Shown: piece after piece, positions 45,141 to 53,253 of the stretch
How positions within the stretch are numbered: the stretch's first letter is position 1
Layout: each line of letters begins with the position of its first letter
NCBI RefSeq assembly: GCF_000317475.1
Contig: NC_019729.1
Span: forward strand, 3,052,501 to 3,116,500
Origin: Oscillatoria nigro-viridis PCC 7112
GTDB taxonomy: Bacteria; Cyanobacteriota; Cyanobacteriia; Cyanobacteriales; Microcoleaceae
Length of the DNA stretch: 64,000 nt
Direction: 5' to 3'
Position numbers and translations under genes: made by a program
Notes under the pieces: generated by a model
Told to the model about the DNA's origin: nothing
The model's input: the letters and a program-made list of their open reading frames with translations, nothing else
Databases searched by the model: none

Positions 45141-45710
45141 ATGGAAATTGTAAAAGTTGTCTGCGATGCTAATGTTTTGTATTCAGCCGCACTCCGCGAT
45201 TTTCTGATGGAATTAGCAGTTAGTGATGTGTTTGAGCCGAGGTGGACAGAAGAGATTCACGGCGAGTGGATGAGAAACGTGCTTCAAAACAATCCAAATC
45301 TCACATTAGAACAGCTTGCCAGAACCAAAAATCTGATGAATGCAAGCATTAAAAATTGTGTGGTGACTGGCTACGAGCCAATTATACCAGAGTTGGAACT
45401 TCCAGATCCGGGCGATCGGCACGTTCTAGCAGCAGCAATTCATTCTCGCGCGGATTTTATCGTTACTTTCAATCTCAGGGATTTTCCTACTGAGAATCTC
45501 AAACAATATAACATTGAACCGCTGCACCCAGATCGGTTAATCCTGCGCTTTCTCAACTTAAAGTTTGAAGGTGTATGCAAAGCAGCCGAGAAACAAAGAA
45601 TCCGGCTCAAGAATCCGCCAAAAACGCCGGACGAGTATTTACAAACGCTGGTAGAATTGGGACTGCCGCTGTCAGCAAATCGGATGCGAGAATTGTGCTA
45701 TCGAGATTAG
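45141..45710 (+). CDS. PIN domain toxin (VapC-like ribonuclease)
   Basis: A 189-residue PIN protein with the acidic metal-binding residues Asp (VVCDANVLYSAALRDFLM), Glu (EEIHGEW) and Asp pair (DPGDRHVLAAAIHSRADFIV, TFNLRDFP). It would cleave RNA and be neutralised by the adjacent HTH protein. The C-terminal ~50 residues beyond the PIN fold are an extension common to this cyanobacterial subgroup. Confidence 0.9.
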   Translation: MEIVKVVCDANVLYSAALRDFLMELAVSDVFEPRWTEEIHGEWMRNVLQNNPNLTLEQLARTKNLMNASIKNCVVTGYEPIIPELELPDPGDRHVLAAAIHSRADFIVTFNLRDFPTENLKQYNIEPLHPDRLILRFLNLKFEGVCKAAEKQRIRLKNPPKTPDEYLQTLVELGLPLSANRMRELCYRD

Positions 45711-45721
45711 TGCGATCGCAA

Positions 45722-45842
45722 ACCGCAGAATTTTCTTAGTTTCTTCCCAGGTTTATTCTTGTATCTTCCCCCAGGCTAACTCTTCGACATAGCCAACATA
45801 CCACTCATCTACTTTTTCCCACACCGCAGTAAATCTATTTAC
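45722..45842 (-). pseudogene. Decayed HicB-like antitoxin fragment
   Basis: The minus strand from 45842 reads NRFTAVWEKVDEWYVGYVEE before losing similarity, then has an early stop; after it TWEETKKIL continues the pattern expected of a HicB-type antitoxin. The initiating codon is GTA, not a start. The similarity to HicB/DUF1902 proteins is from memory and only ~30 residues long. It lies in a 515-base gap after the PIN toxin gene. Confidence 0.4.
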
Positions 45843-45926
45843 CCTTGTGCCTCTACTTGAAAACGGGTATAATTTTGTTGGCTAGAGATAATAGGCAGTG
45901 GAAAACTTACCACAAATTGTACCAGC

Positions 45927-46092
45927 ACCGCATCACCCGATCGACGTAAAACAAAACCACCCGATCGCAGATTGGCACAAATCGACAAGAGTAGACATAC
46001 TTGAACCATCGGTCATCGGTCGGTATATTTCTTCCAAACAGCACGGCAGGCGTGGGAGACTCCTCCGTTACACCTGCCCTGCAGTTTTATTT
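45927..46092 (+). ncRNA. Candidate structured RNA / repeat, copy 2
   Basis: Matches 43657-43820 throughout. Here the terminal stem is GGCAGG...CCTGCC around the same GGGAGACTCCTC apex, so the pairing is kept although the bases changed, followed by CAGTTTTATTT. An in-frame reading through this block exists but both copies differ by indels that break any frame, so it is not coding. Confidence 0.45.
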
Positions 46093-46191
46093 AATAATTG
46101 TGCGATTTGTGCGATCGCAAATGATACCAGTTCCCAAAAAGAATGAAACTGTAGATTAGATTCAAACCCTTATGGAATTAGTAATTCCTTA

Positions 46192-46220
46192 ATCGAAAAT
46201 CGAAAATCGAAAATCGAAAA
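46192..46220. repeat. TCGAAAA heptamer array
   Basis: Four AATCGAA-type heptamers just downstream of the inositol monophosphatase gene, convergent with the repeat block before it. Confidence 0.8.
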
Positions 46221-46225
46221 TAGTA

Positions 46226-47056
46226 TCACCCCTTTTTTTTCTTCTTCCAAGCCTCCACAAACGGCAAAAACACCGACACCAACTCCTGCCGGTTCACCAC
46301 CAAAGTCGGATAAGAAACTCTCCCGTAATTCTTCCCCACTTCCAGCGGAAAAATCCCCTGGGATTCCAGCGGTAGCCAAACGGCACCCGCCGCCTTCACA
46401 ATTACCCAACTCCCCGCAATATCCCAAATTTTCGGAGTCGCTTCCACCCCTCCCAGCACCGCACCCGAAGCCACAGTCAAAAAATTGTAACTAGCCATAC
46501 CCAACATCCGAACTTTACTCGGAAGATGAGGCCCCATTCCCACACTCCGCGAACACAAATTAAAAAAATGATTCCCGCTCATTTTATCAGCACTCGGCCG
46601 AATTTGCTGCCCGTTTAAAAACGCACCTTGAGGCATATTGTCAAACACGCCGCCCGCCAAATCAGGTGCATAAAAACCGTGAAAAGACTGATTAATTGGG
46701 GGTAAATGCACGCAGCCAAAAACCGGAGTTCCGCGATACAACAAACCCAAAGAAATACCCCAAATCGGAATTCCCCTAGCAAAATTAGTCGTACCATCCA
46801 AAGGATCGACAACCCAACACCATTCAGTATCTGGGAAAACCTGTTCTCCTTCCTCACTTAAAATTCCGTGAGTGGGAAAAGTAGATGCGATCGCACTTCT
46901 AATTTCCGCATCAGCCCAATTATCGGATTTCGTCACCAAACTCCCGTCATCCTTTTCATCCGCTTGCACGGAACCGAAATCTTGCAACAACTGCTGCCCG
47001 ACTCTCTCGACAGTAACCAGTGCAAAACTTAAAATAGAATCCCAAAAATTAGTCAT
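46226..47056 (-). CDS. Inositol monophosphatase family protein
   Basis: A 276-residue Mg2+-dependent phosphatase. Metal ligands are in GILSEEGEQVF and the hallmark WVVDPLDGTTNFARG; the second motif is the late PKIWDIAGSWVIVKAAG. It dephosphorylates inositol-1-phosphate or related sugar phosphates such as histidinol or fructose bisphosphate; the precise substrate cannot be read. The C-terminus ends in a run of lysines. Confidence 0.93.
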   Translation of the reverse strand: MTNFWDSILSFALVTVERVGQQLLQDFGSVQADEKDDGSLVTKSDNWADAEIRSAIASTFPTHGILSEEGEQVFPDTEWCWVVDPLDGTTNFARGIPIWGISLGLLYRGTPVFGCVHLPPINQSFHGFYAPDLAGGVFDNMPQGAFLNGQQIRPSADKMSGNHFFNLCSRSVGMGPHLPSKVRMLGMASYNFLTVASGAVLGGVEATPKIWDIAGSWVIVKAAGAVWLPLESQGIFPLEVGKNYGRVSYPTLVVNRQELVSVFLPFVEAWKKKKKG

Positions 47057-47157
47057 TAGTTATTCGTTATTAGTTATTGGTTATTGGTCATTAATTATTG
47101 GAACTAACAACTGCCACAGCCCAACAGACACCTGACACCTGCTTTCCTGACAAAACC

Positions 47158-48591
47158 TCAGTCTAATTCATTTTCAAGAATAGTGGCGATCGCACTTTTA
47201 GCATTATCTTGAAACTCTCCAACATCCACCCTACCCAACAGCCAAACAGCCAGAATCATACCCGCCGCCGGCACAGCAAACACCAACCCGTAAGCCAACA
47301 TCGGCACCCCAAACAAACTCCTGCCAAAATCCAAAATAGCACCGCCGCTAACCGTCGCCACACCCCGCGCCATCGCCTGCGACAAACCCCAAGCACCAAT
47401 AAAAGTCCCCGCCGTTTCTGCAGCAGTCAAATCCAACATCAAACTCAGCGCACCCGTCGTCGTAATTCCCGAAGCTAAACCAAAAAACATTAAAGCCGAC
47501 TTAAACACAATTGGATTACCAGTAAACCCCGACAAAATAATCAAGCCAAAACAACCAGCAACCGACAAACAGCCCAACCTAATCGTATTTTGCTTGCCGA
47601 TGCGCGGTACAATTAAAAAACCAGTGGCGCTCAAACCGATCAGAGTACCAGTACCGTAAATAGCATTCAACCGCGTAGTTTCCGAAATCGGCATCTTAAA
47701 AATTTCCCCGCCGTAAGGTTCCAAAACCGCATCCTGCATAAACAAGCAAATTGTCATAATCAGCAGGAAAGTAAAAAACAAACCGGTTTGGCGGCTAGCA
47801 GTCAAAATCCGCAGCGCACTTCCCAGAGTAATTTTATCTTCTCGATTCACTGCGGACGATCGCACCCCGTACCGCGAATACTTTTTCTCAACCCCAAAAG
47901 TTGCAATCCCCACCAGCAGCAAAACCAGCGCCGGCACCTTCACAAACAAACTGTTAATCGAACCCTGCAACACTTCCCGCGACACATCCCCATCAATTTG
48001 CTTCAGCAAACCGCTGCTAACAATCGCCCCGATAATAATACCAACCATCAGCATCGACCACACCACACCCACCAACTTCGATCGGTCCTCCTCATCCGAA
48101 ACATCCACCAACAAAGCAGCAAAAGGAGTCGAACTCGAACAAATAGCAATACCGTAAAGCGCAAAAATCAAACCCAACAAACCCACCCAACCGTAAGTAG
48201 GAGTCGTCCACCCCACAGCCTCCAAACTGCCGCCCAAGCGCCACATCACCTGCACCGCCAAAAAAGCAGAAATCACAAACAAAACGCTTCCTACCCACAC
48301 GTAACCCGTGCGGTGATGGCCAAACAAAGGCTTAGCATCAGACATTTGCCCGAACCACACCCTAGCCGGGGCGACAAACTGGTGCATAGCCAGCGTAACC
48401 GCCACCACAGTAGCCGGAATCGCCAACTCCTTAATCATGACGCGATTGAGCACCCCCAGCGTCAAAATCGACATCATGCCCAATCCCATCTGAAACAAAC
48501 CCAACCGGAACATAGTCGCGAGGGTAACTCTCTTGATAGCAGGAGTCGCGGAATCTGTTAATCTTGAATCTGGTAAACGGTCGATCGACAT
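47158..48591 (-). CDS. BCH/PucC-family MFS transporter
   Basis: A 477-residue, 12-helix membrane protein of the PucC (BCH) branch of the major facilitator superfamily. Its opening (TLATMFRLGLFQMGLGMMSI, VLNRVMIKELAIPATVVAVT, APARVWFGQMSDAKPLFGHH) is diagnostic. In purple bacteria PucC helps assemble light-harvesting complexes; cyanobacterial homologues are thought to handle chlorophyll-protein assembly. It is divergent from an aldo/keto reductase. Confidence 0.94.
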   Translation of the reverse strand: MSIDRLPDSRLTDSATPAIKRVTLATMFRLGLFQMGLGMMSILTLGVLNRVMIKELAIPATVVAVTLAMHQFVAPARVWFGQMSDAKPLFGHHRTGYVWVGSVLFVISAFLAVQVMWRLGGSLEAVGWTTPTYGWVGLLGLIFALYGIAICSSSTPFAALLVDVSDEEDRSKLVGVVWSMLMVGIIIGAIVSSGLLKQIDGDVSREVLQGSINSLFVKVPALVLLLVGIATFGVEKKYSRYGVRSSAVNREDKITLGSALRILTASRQTGLFFTFLLIMTICLFMQDAVLEPYGGEIFKMPISETTRLNAIYGTGTLIGLSATGFLIVPRIGKQNTIRLGCLSVAGCFGLIILSGFTGNPIVFKSALMFFGLASGITTTGALSLMLDLTAAETAGTFIGAWGLSQAMARGVATVSGGAILDFGRSLFGVPMLAYGLVFAVPAAGMILAVWLLGRVDVGEFQDNAKSAIATILENELD

Positions 48592-48716
48592 AACTATTCA
48601 AATAAACACAGCATCAGCATTTATAGTAACTGAGATATATCGCAACCCGCCGCCATTCCTCCCCAGACTAGAAGCTCGATCGCGATTTATAGAAAAATAA
48701 TAGAGAATAAAGAATT

Positions 48717-49676
48717 GTGGATTTACCAACCGTGACAACCATTACCCTAGGACAAAACGGCCCAGCCGTCATTCCCCTGTGCGTCGGAACTTGGGCTTGG
48801 GGCGACAAACTATTTTGGAACTACGGCAGCAACTACGGAGCCGCCGAAGTCGAAGCAGCATTCAAAACATCCCTTGACAACGGAGTCAACTTTTTTGACA
48901 CAGCCGAAGTCTACGGTAACGGCTTGTCAGAAGAATTGCTGGGGCAGTTTATCAAAAAAACCACCCAACCCGTGCAAATAGCCACCAAATTCGGCCCCGT
49001 ACCTTGGCGGATTACAGGAAAATCTGTTTCCGAAGCCTTGAGTGCCAGCTTAAAACGCTTGCAAGTAGAACAAATAGCCCTCTACCAAGTACACTGGCCC
49101 TTCTCTTTTTTACTCAGTCAAGAAACCCTGATGAACGCCTTAGCCGATGAAGTAAAACAAGGCAGAATTCAAGCAGTAGGAGTCAGCAACTATTCAGTAG
49201 AACAGATGCGCCAAGCCCACAAAATACTAGCAGCAAGAGGCGTTCCCCTAGCAACAAATCAAGTCCGCTACTCCTTGCTGTCGCGGCAAGTAGAAAAACA
49301 AAGAATTGTGAGTGCAGCCCGCGAATTGGGAGTCACAATTTTAGCGTACAGCCCCTTAGCCCAAGGATTGCTCACCGACAAATACACAGCCCAAGAACCA
49401 CCTACAGGAGCCCGCAAAATGGACTCCCGCTTCAGCAAAAGCGGCCTCGAAAAAATTGAATTAGTCATGTCCACCCTGCGAAAAATGGGCAGAAAGCGCG
49501 ATCGAACGCCCGCCCAAGTTGCCCTAAACTGGTTAATATGCCAAAACGGAGTCATCCCCATTCCCGGCGCCAAAACCGCAAAACAAGCACAAGAAAACGC
49601 AGGCGCGTTAGGCTGGAATTTGAGCCAAGATGAAGTCAATCAATTAGAATTAATGACTCGTCCTTGGCGAGAATAA
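48717..49676 (+). CDS. Aldo/keto reductase
   Basis: A 319-residue NADPH-dependent AKR barrel. Catalytic tetrad residues are Asp and Tyr in FFDTAEVYGNGLSEELLG, Lys in IATKFGPVPW and His in YQVHWPFSF. The cofactor-binding C-terminal loop is IPIPGAKTAKQAQENAGALG. Starts at a GTG. Substrates are aldehydes or ketones; specificity unknown. Confidence 0.93.
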   Translation: MDLPTVTTITLGQNGPAVIPLCVGTWAWGDKLFWNYGSNYGAAEVEAAFKTSLDNGVNFFDTAEVYGNGLSEELLGQFIKKTTQPVQIATKFGPVPWRITGKSVSEALSASLKRLQVEQIALYQVHWPFSFLLSQETLMNALADEVKQGRIQAVGVSNYSVEQMRQAHKILAARGVPLATNQVRYSLLSRQVEKQRIVSAARELGVTILAYSPLAQGLLTDKYTAQEPPTGARKMDSRFSKSGLEKIELVMSTLRKMGRKRDRTPAQVALNWLICQNGVIPIPGAKTAKQAQENAGALGWNLSQDEVNQLELMTRPWRE

Positions 49677-49739
49677 ATTTGTTAATTGTTGACTGTTGAC
49701 TGTTCGCTGTTGGCCGTAGGTTGGGTTTTACTTCACTCT

Positions 49740-49828
49740 ACCCAGCCTACAGTTCACTTTCTTCTCCCCTCTTCCCTCTTCCTTATTCCCTCTTCCCTCT
49801 TCCTTCTTCCTTCTTCCTTCTTCCTTCA
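49740..49828 (+). repeat. Low-complexity CTTCC/CTCTT tract
   Basis: A pyrimidine tract of TTCCCTCTTCC and TTCCTTC units ends just before the methyltransferase start codon. An in-frame reading through it gives an implausible Leu/Pro/Ser leader. Confidence 0.8.
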
Positions 49829-49834
49829 ATTATT

Positions 49835-50350
49835 ATGAAAATCTTAACTGACTGGGGCTTCACGCGCGAAGGCTGGCGCAACAACAGCCGCGGCGAATAT
49901 TTAGTTTTGCTTCAAGGAGGATTGCTCACAGGATTTGTAATCTTACCAGTTTATCAACTGCCAGGATTAAAAATTCAATCAACCCACTTACTTTATATTA
50001 TCTGGTTTATGGCCAGTATTCTAGGCTTAACCGGATTAATTTTCATCATCAAAGGATTGATAGACTTAGGAAAAAACCTCACACCTTTACCATATCCCAG
50101 AGAAGACGGAGAATTAGTCCAAACAGGCATTTACGGAATAGTGCGGCATCCATTATACAGCGGCTTAATTTTAGCAGCCCTCGGCTGGACACTTTTTCAA
50201 ATGAGCATATCCCACTTAATAGCCAGCGCACTATTAATAATACTTTTCGAGATCAAAGCCAACCGAGAAGAAACCTGGTTAACCAAAAAATATCCAGAGT
50301 ATTCAGAGTACCGCCAAAAAGTCAAAAAACTAATTCCCGGAATCAATTAA
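49835..50350 (+). CDS. Isoprenylcysteine carboxylmethyltransferase-family membrane methyltransferase
   Basis: About 171 residues from the ATG at 49835. Four membrane helices are predicted. The SAM-binding ICMT/PEMT signature is GELVQTGIYGIVRHPLYSGL and ends EETWLTKKYPEYSEYRQKVKK. It methylates small lipids, sterols or similar hydrophobic molecules. An upstream frame running through the CTTCC tract is rejected. Confidence 0.9.
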   Translation: MKILTDWGFTREGWRNNSRGEYLVLLQGGLLTGFVILPVYQLPGLKIQSTHLLYIIWFMASILGLTGLIFIIKGLIDLGKNLTPLPYPREDGELVQTGIYGIVRHPLYSGLILAALGWTLFQMSISHLIASALLIILFEIKANREETWLTKKYPEYSEYRQKVKKLIPGIN

Positions 50351-50460
50351 CAGTTCGATCGCCCGTAGTTTGCGATCACCAATGAATCAGTTTAGATTTC
50401 GGTATTGTTTTTACCTGAGTCTAGACACCCTAAATTCCCCTTAAAAAGACCCACTTTGAG

Positions 50461-51756
50461 TTACTTTTCGAGCAATCGTTCTCTAACATACTCGGCGATC
50501 GCCGGTTGTAGCATTAAACTTGTTGATGCGGTATAATTGAGCGATCGCTCATCGAAAATGAGCGATCGCTCCGCTAGGGATTCCAATGCTTCCATCAGTC
50601 GTCGCCCCGAAACTTTGGGTAAAATTTCTGCTTTTAAATTCGCAGGAGTCGCTCTTTCTTGATTAATTGCAATCCCATACATAATTTGTTGTTGCAAAGG
50701 AGACAAGCGATCGAACTGGCGATCAAGCAAATCCCAAAAATCGCTAAAAACAGTATTTCCTTGCGCTAAAAATGCGTCAATGTCACCGCTAAAAATAGTT
50801 TTAATCGTAGTTGCAGCAAGTTTGATTGCGAGGGGATTACCACCAAAATGGTTGACAATATTTTGACACTGCAATAGCGTTGCTTTTAATCCTTTATCGG
50901 CGAGGATTTTCTGGCATACGGGCGGTGAAACTCCGAAGAGTTGGAGCGATCGCACGGGTGAATTTTCGCCCGATCGCACGGCAAATCCGCCAGGTTTTTC
51001 TCGTCCAGTTAAAATCAGACAACTTTGGTGAGTTTCGTCAGCAATGCGCGCAAATAACTGTCGGTAATCTTCATATCCTTGTTGGTATTGTCCGCCGCGA
51101 TTTCCCCCTTGCAAAATGGATTCCAGATTGTCGATAATTAACAAACAGCGTTGTTGTCGCAACTGTTCCATGAGAGCAGAAATAGAGTTATTTGTTGTCG
51201 CTTCTGAACCAGTTAAAATCGGTAAAATATCGCTGATGATAACATCTAAAGTTGGTGCTTGCTGCAAACTCCGCCAAATCACGAATTCAAATTGAGATTG
51301 AATATGGTGGGCGATTTTGACAGACAGAGAAGTTTTGCCAATACCGCCAAGTCCAAAAATCCCGATCGCACGGGTAGAATTGCTGCTAATCCAAGTTTCT
51401 AATGTTTCTAATTCTTGCAGGCGGTTGTAAAAATAGAAAACATCGATCGCTTCTCCCCAATCTTGGATGCAGTTATCTGATGCGCGGCCATGCTGGTAGC
51501 GGCGCAAGACTGCTTGCAGATTTTGTTTTGAGACTTTTTCGCCGATGATTTGAGAGAGCTTTCGCCACAAAAGCGAACCGACGTGTTTGATATATTCGTG
51601 TTCGTAAAGTAGGCGATCGGCTATTTCTTGATAAGAGTGTCCTTCCCAAGTTTCTAGAAAGACGATGGATTGAACGTCATTGAGTTTGTGCTTTTTGTTA
51701 ACGGATTGTAACAGATTATCGATTAGGGCGATCGCTTCTTGTCCCGTCATAGCCAT
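50461..51756 (-). CDS. NB-ARC (STAND) ATPase with VMAP-type N-terminal domain, no WD40 repeats
   Basis: A 431-residue protein. Residues 1-80 match the small helical domain that precedes NB-ARC in many cyanobacterial WD40 proteins (VFLETWEGHSYQEIADRLLY, LLWRKLSQIIGEKVSK). The NB-ARC ATPase follows: Walker A IGIFGLGGIGKTSLSVKIA, Walker B RCLLIIDNLES, sensor SCLILTGREKP and GGNPLAIKLAATT, and a winged helix up to LMLQPAIAEYVRERLLEK, where it ends. Homologues normally continue with a WD40 propeller. STAND proteins are signalling switches and several are anti-phage sensors. It is divergent (446 bases) from the peptidoglycan-hydrolase cassette. Confidence 0.85.
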   Translation of the reverse strand: MAMTGQEAIALIDNLLQSVNKKHKLNDVQSIVFLETWEGHSYQEIADRLLYEHEYIKHVGSLLWRKLSQIIGEKVSKQNLQAVLRRYQHGRASDNCIQDWGEAIDVFYFYNRLQELETLETWISSNSTRAIGIFGLGGIGKTSLSVKIAHHIQSQFEFVIWRSLQQAPTLDVIISDILPILTGSEATTNNSISALMEQLRQQRCLLIIDNLESILQGGNRGGQYQQGYEDYRQLFARIADETHQSCLILTGREKPGGFAVRSGENSPVRSLQLFGVSPPVCQKILADKGLKATLLQCQNIVNHFGGNPLAIKLAATTIKTIFSGDIDAFLAQGNTVFSDFWDLLDRQFDRLSPLQQQIMYGIAINQERATPANLKAEILPKVSGRRLMEALESLAERSLIFDERSLNYTASTSLMLQPAIAEYVRERLLEK

Positions 51757-51986
51757 TTTGACCTATTAAGTAAATTTACTTATGTTTCATGACGGCGACT
51801 TCCTTTTCAGGAAAGAAAACAAATTGACTGAATTAACCGGAAGGTAATCCCTTTTATCCTTGTCGGTTGAAACCGATACTACACAAGCTTTTGTTCCCCT
51901 TCCGAGACTGAGCAATAAGGGGGATATTTAACCCGGATTGGGGATGAGGTTAATTGCACAATCTCAAATCTCAAATCGATTGAGGA

Positions 51987-52107
51987 GTTTACGTAAGTTT
52001 ACAAAAGCTAGTCACTTTTTCTCACCGGCAGGGCGATCGGAGTTGGTTATTCTTTGAGTTAAGCCAGAGCACAAGCTGTTCAGACTGTTCAGAGTTAAAC
52101 CGCAGAT
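51987..52107 (+). repeat. R1 leader repeat, copy A
   Basis: About 120 bases matching 55081-55200 at roughly 80%, including TTTACAAAAGC, GTCACTTTTTCTCACCG, CAGGGCGATCGG and CAGACTGTTCA(G/A)AGTTAAACC. It lies 95 bases before the LAS peptidase start. It may carry a promoter or mark a recombination boundary. The rest of the 51757-52202 gap has no gene. Confidence 0.8.
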
Positions 52108-52202
52108 GTGCGAGATAAGCCGATCGGAAAGAGTCTTGTACTACAACTACGGGACAATTAATAGTTCGACTGCTTATTTATTCAAGGTAGGAGTGAAAAT
52201 CT

Positions 52203-52946
52203 ATGCCATCACTTTCAGTAAGTTTGAATCTCAATGGTAGTGTAGGAAAAGATGGAAAAAATCAAGCTCAAGATGTTCTTGCTGTCAAAAATCGATTAGC
52301 CGATTTAGGTTATCCAGTAACGCGAGACTCGATAGTATACCCGGAAACAATTGCCATCATTAAACTTTTTCAATCAATTATCAAAGGAGAGACCGTTATT
52401 GTTGGAGACGGTCGGATTGACTTAAATGGTCCCACTCTTAAATTCCTAGAAGCAGCAAATGCACCTCAATGGTTAGAAATGCCAAAAGGTTCTGCTGCTG
52501 AAGGCTTTATCAATCATGACCAGCGGCAACCCGATAATCATGATTTTGGCACAAGCTGGATGATTGAAACGATTCAAACCGCTGCCCAACTTTACCTAAA
52601 TACTCATCTTTCTAGCCATCCAAACGCTGCATTGATTCAAACGAATGACCTGAGTAAGCCCAGAGGAGGTATTACACCTGTTCACGCAACCCATCAAACT
52701 GGACTATCTTGCGATATCCGGTTGCCTCGTAAAGACGGTCAGTCAGGACGCATTGTATCTACAGATTCTAAATTTGATCGAGACGCAATGCGGGCAATGC
52801 TCAAAGCAATCCGAAATCAAAGCAAATATGAAATAAAGCGCATTTTTTTCAATGACTTTACCCTGATTACAGAAGGTCTTTGTGTCAATGCAGCAGGGCA
52901 TGATAATCATGCACACATTGATATTATTCCACCTCCACGGCAATAG
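52203..52946 (+). CDS. Peptidoglycan-binding + LAS-type metallopeptidase (MepA/VanY-like)
   Basis: A 247-residue protein with no signal peptide. Residues ~5-95 form a peptidoglycan-binding-like helical domain opening LNLNGSVGKDGKNQAQDVLA, an N-terminus style I associate with cell-wall effectors. The C-terminal half is a LAS zinc peptidase: HQTGLSCDIRLP (HxxxxxxD) and GHDNHAHIDI (HxH), the metal ligands of MepA/VanY-type endo- or carboxypeptidases. An AAGGTAGGAG ribosome site precedes the ATG. First gene of a four-gene run. Confidence 0.8.
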   Translation: MPSLSVSLNLNGSVGKDGKNQAQDVLAVKNRLADLGYPVTRDSIVYPETIAIIKLFQSIIKGETVIVGDGRIDLNGPTLKFLEAANAPQWLEMPKGSAAEGFINHDQRQPDNHDFGTSWMIETIQTAAQLYLNTHLSSHPNAALIQTNDLSKPRGGITPVHATHQTGLSCDIRLPRKDGQSGRIVSTDSKFDRDAMRAMLKAIRNQSKYEIKRIFFNDFTLITEGLCVNAAGHDNHAHIDIIPPPRQ

Positions 52947-52972
52947 AAAATCGCAAGCTCCAGCTTGAATGA

Positions 52973-53173
52973 ATGAATGTTACTAATCTTACTGCGTTTG
53001 TCCAATTCATCGATCGACACGAGCCATCTAGCGATCCAAAACTCAGGTCTTTTGCTTTAACATTGCGTGCTGCTAAGAGATCGAGTACCAATGCCGAAGC
53101 AATTCGAGTAGACTCTAGTATTGCCCTAGCTGTGACAGAAATTATTCGTCAAATTGTAACAGAAATGTTTTGA
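52973..53173 (+). CDS. Small ORF homologous to the C-terminus of the SxxK protein
   Basis: 66 residues. AFVQFIDRHEPSS..DPKLR, FALTLRAAK and AVTEIIRQIVTEMF line up with ALVRFVDERPKAAGKPAKLR, LAMTLRAEK and EVTEILRRLFAEEF at the end of the protein encoded at 34455-35687. Whether it is a stand-alone module or the remnant of a larger gene is open; nothing upstream resembles the rest of that protein. It lies 26 bases after the LAS peptidase gene. Confidence 0.6.
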   Translation: MNVTNLTAFVQFIDRHEPSSDPKLRSFALTLRAAKRSSTNAEAIRVDSSIALAVTEIIRQIVTEMF

Positions 53174-53189
53174 CCATTTATTGCTGCGA

Positions 53190-53211
53190 GAGCCTCGCTT
53201 AAAAGAGGCTC
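53190..53211 (+). terminator. Hairpin between cassette genes
   Basis: GAGCCTC (53190-53196) pairs with GAGGCTC (53205-53211) around 8 bases. No T-run follows, so it may weaken rather than stop transcription into the next gene. Confidence 0.4.
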
Positions 53212-53253
53212 AACTTGATTGCAATCAACATCAAAATAAGGAGAAAAAATCGC

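Noticed and set aside
45898..46146. 82-residue plus-strand ORF
   Set aside because: It spans candidate ncRNA copy 2; the matching copy 1 has length differences that break the frame, so it is not a conserved coding region.
47788..48561. 257-residue plus-strand ORF opposite the PucC-type transporter
   Set aside because: It is the antisense shadow of a clear membrane transporter gene and is very rich in His, Gln, Arg and Ser, as expected for such shadows.
49721..49834. N-terminal extension of the ICMT-family gene
   Set aside because: It translates a CTTCC pyrimidine tract into a Leu/Pro/Ser string; the ATG at 49835 fits the family start.
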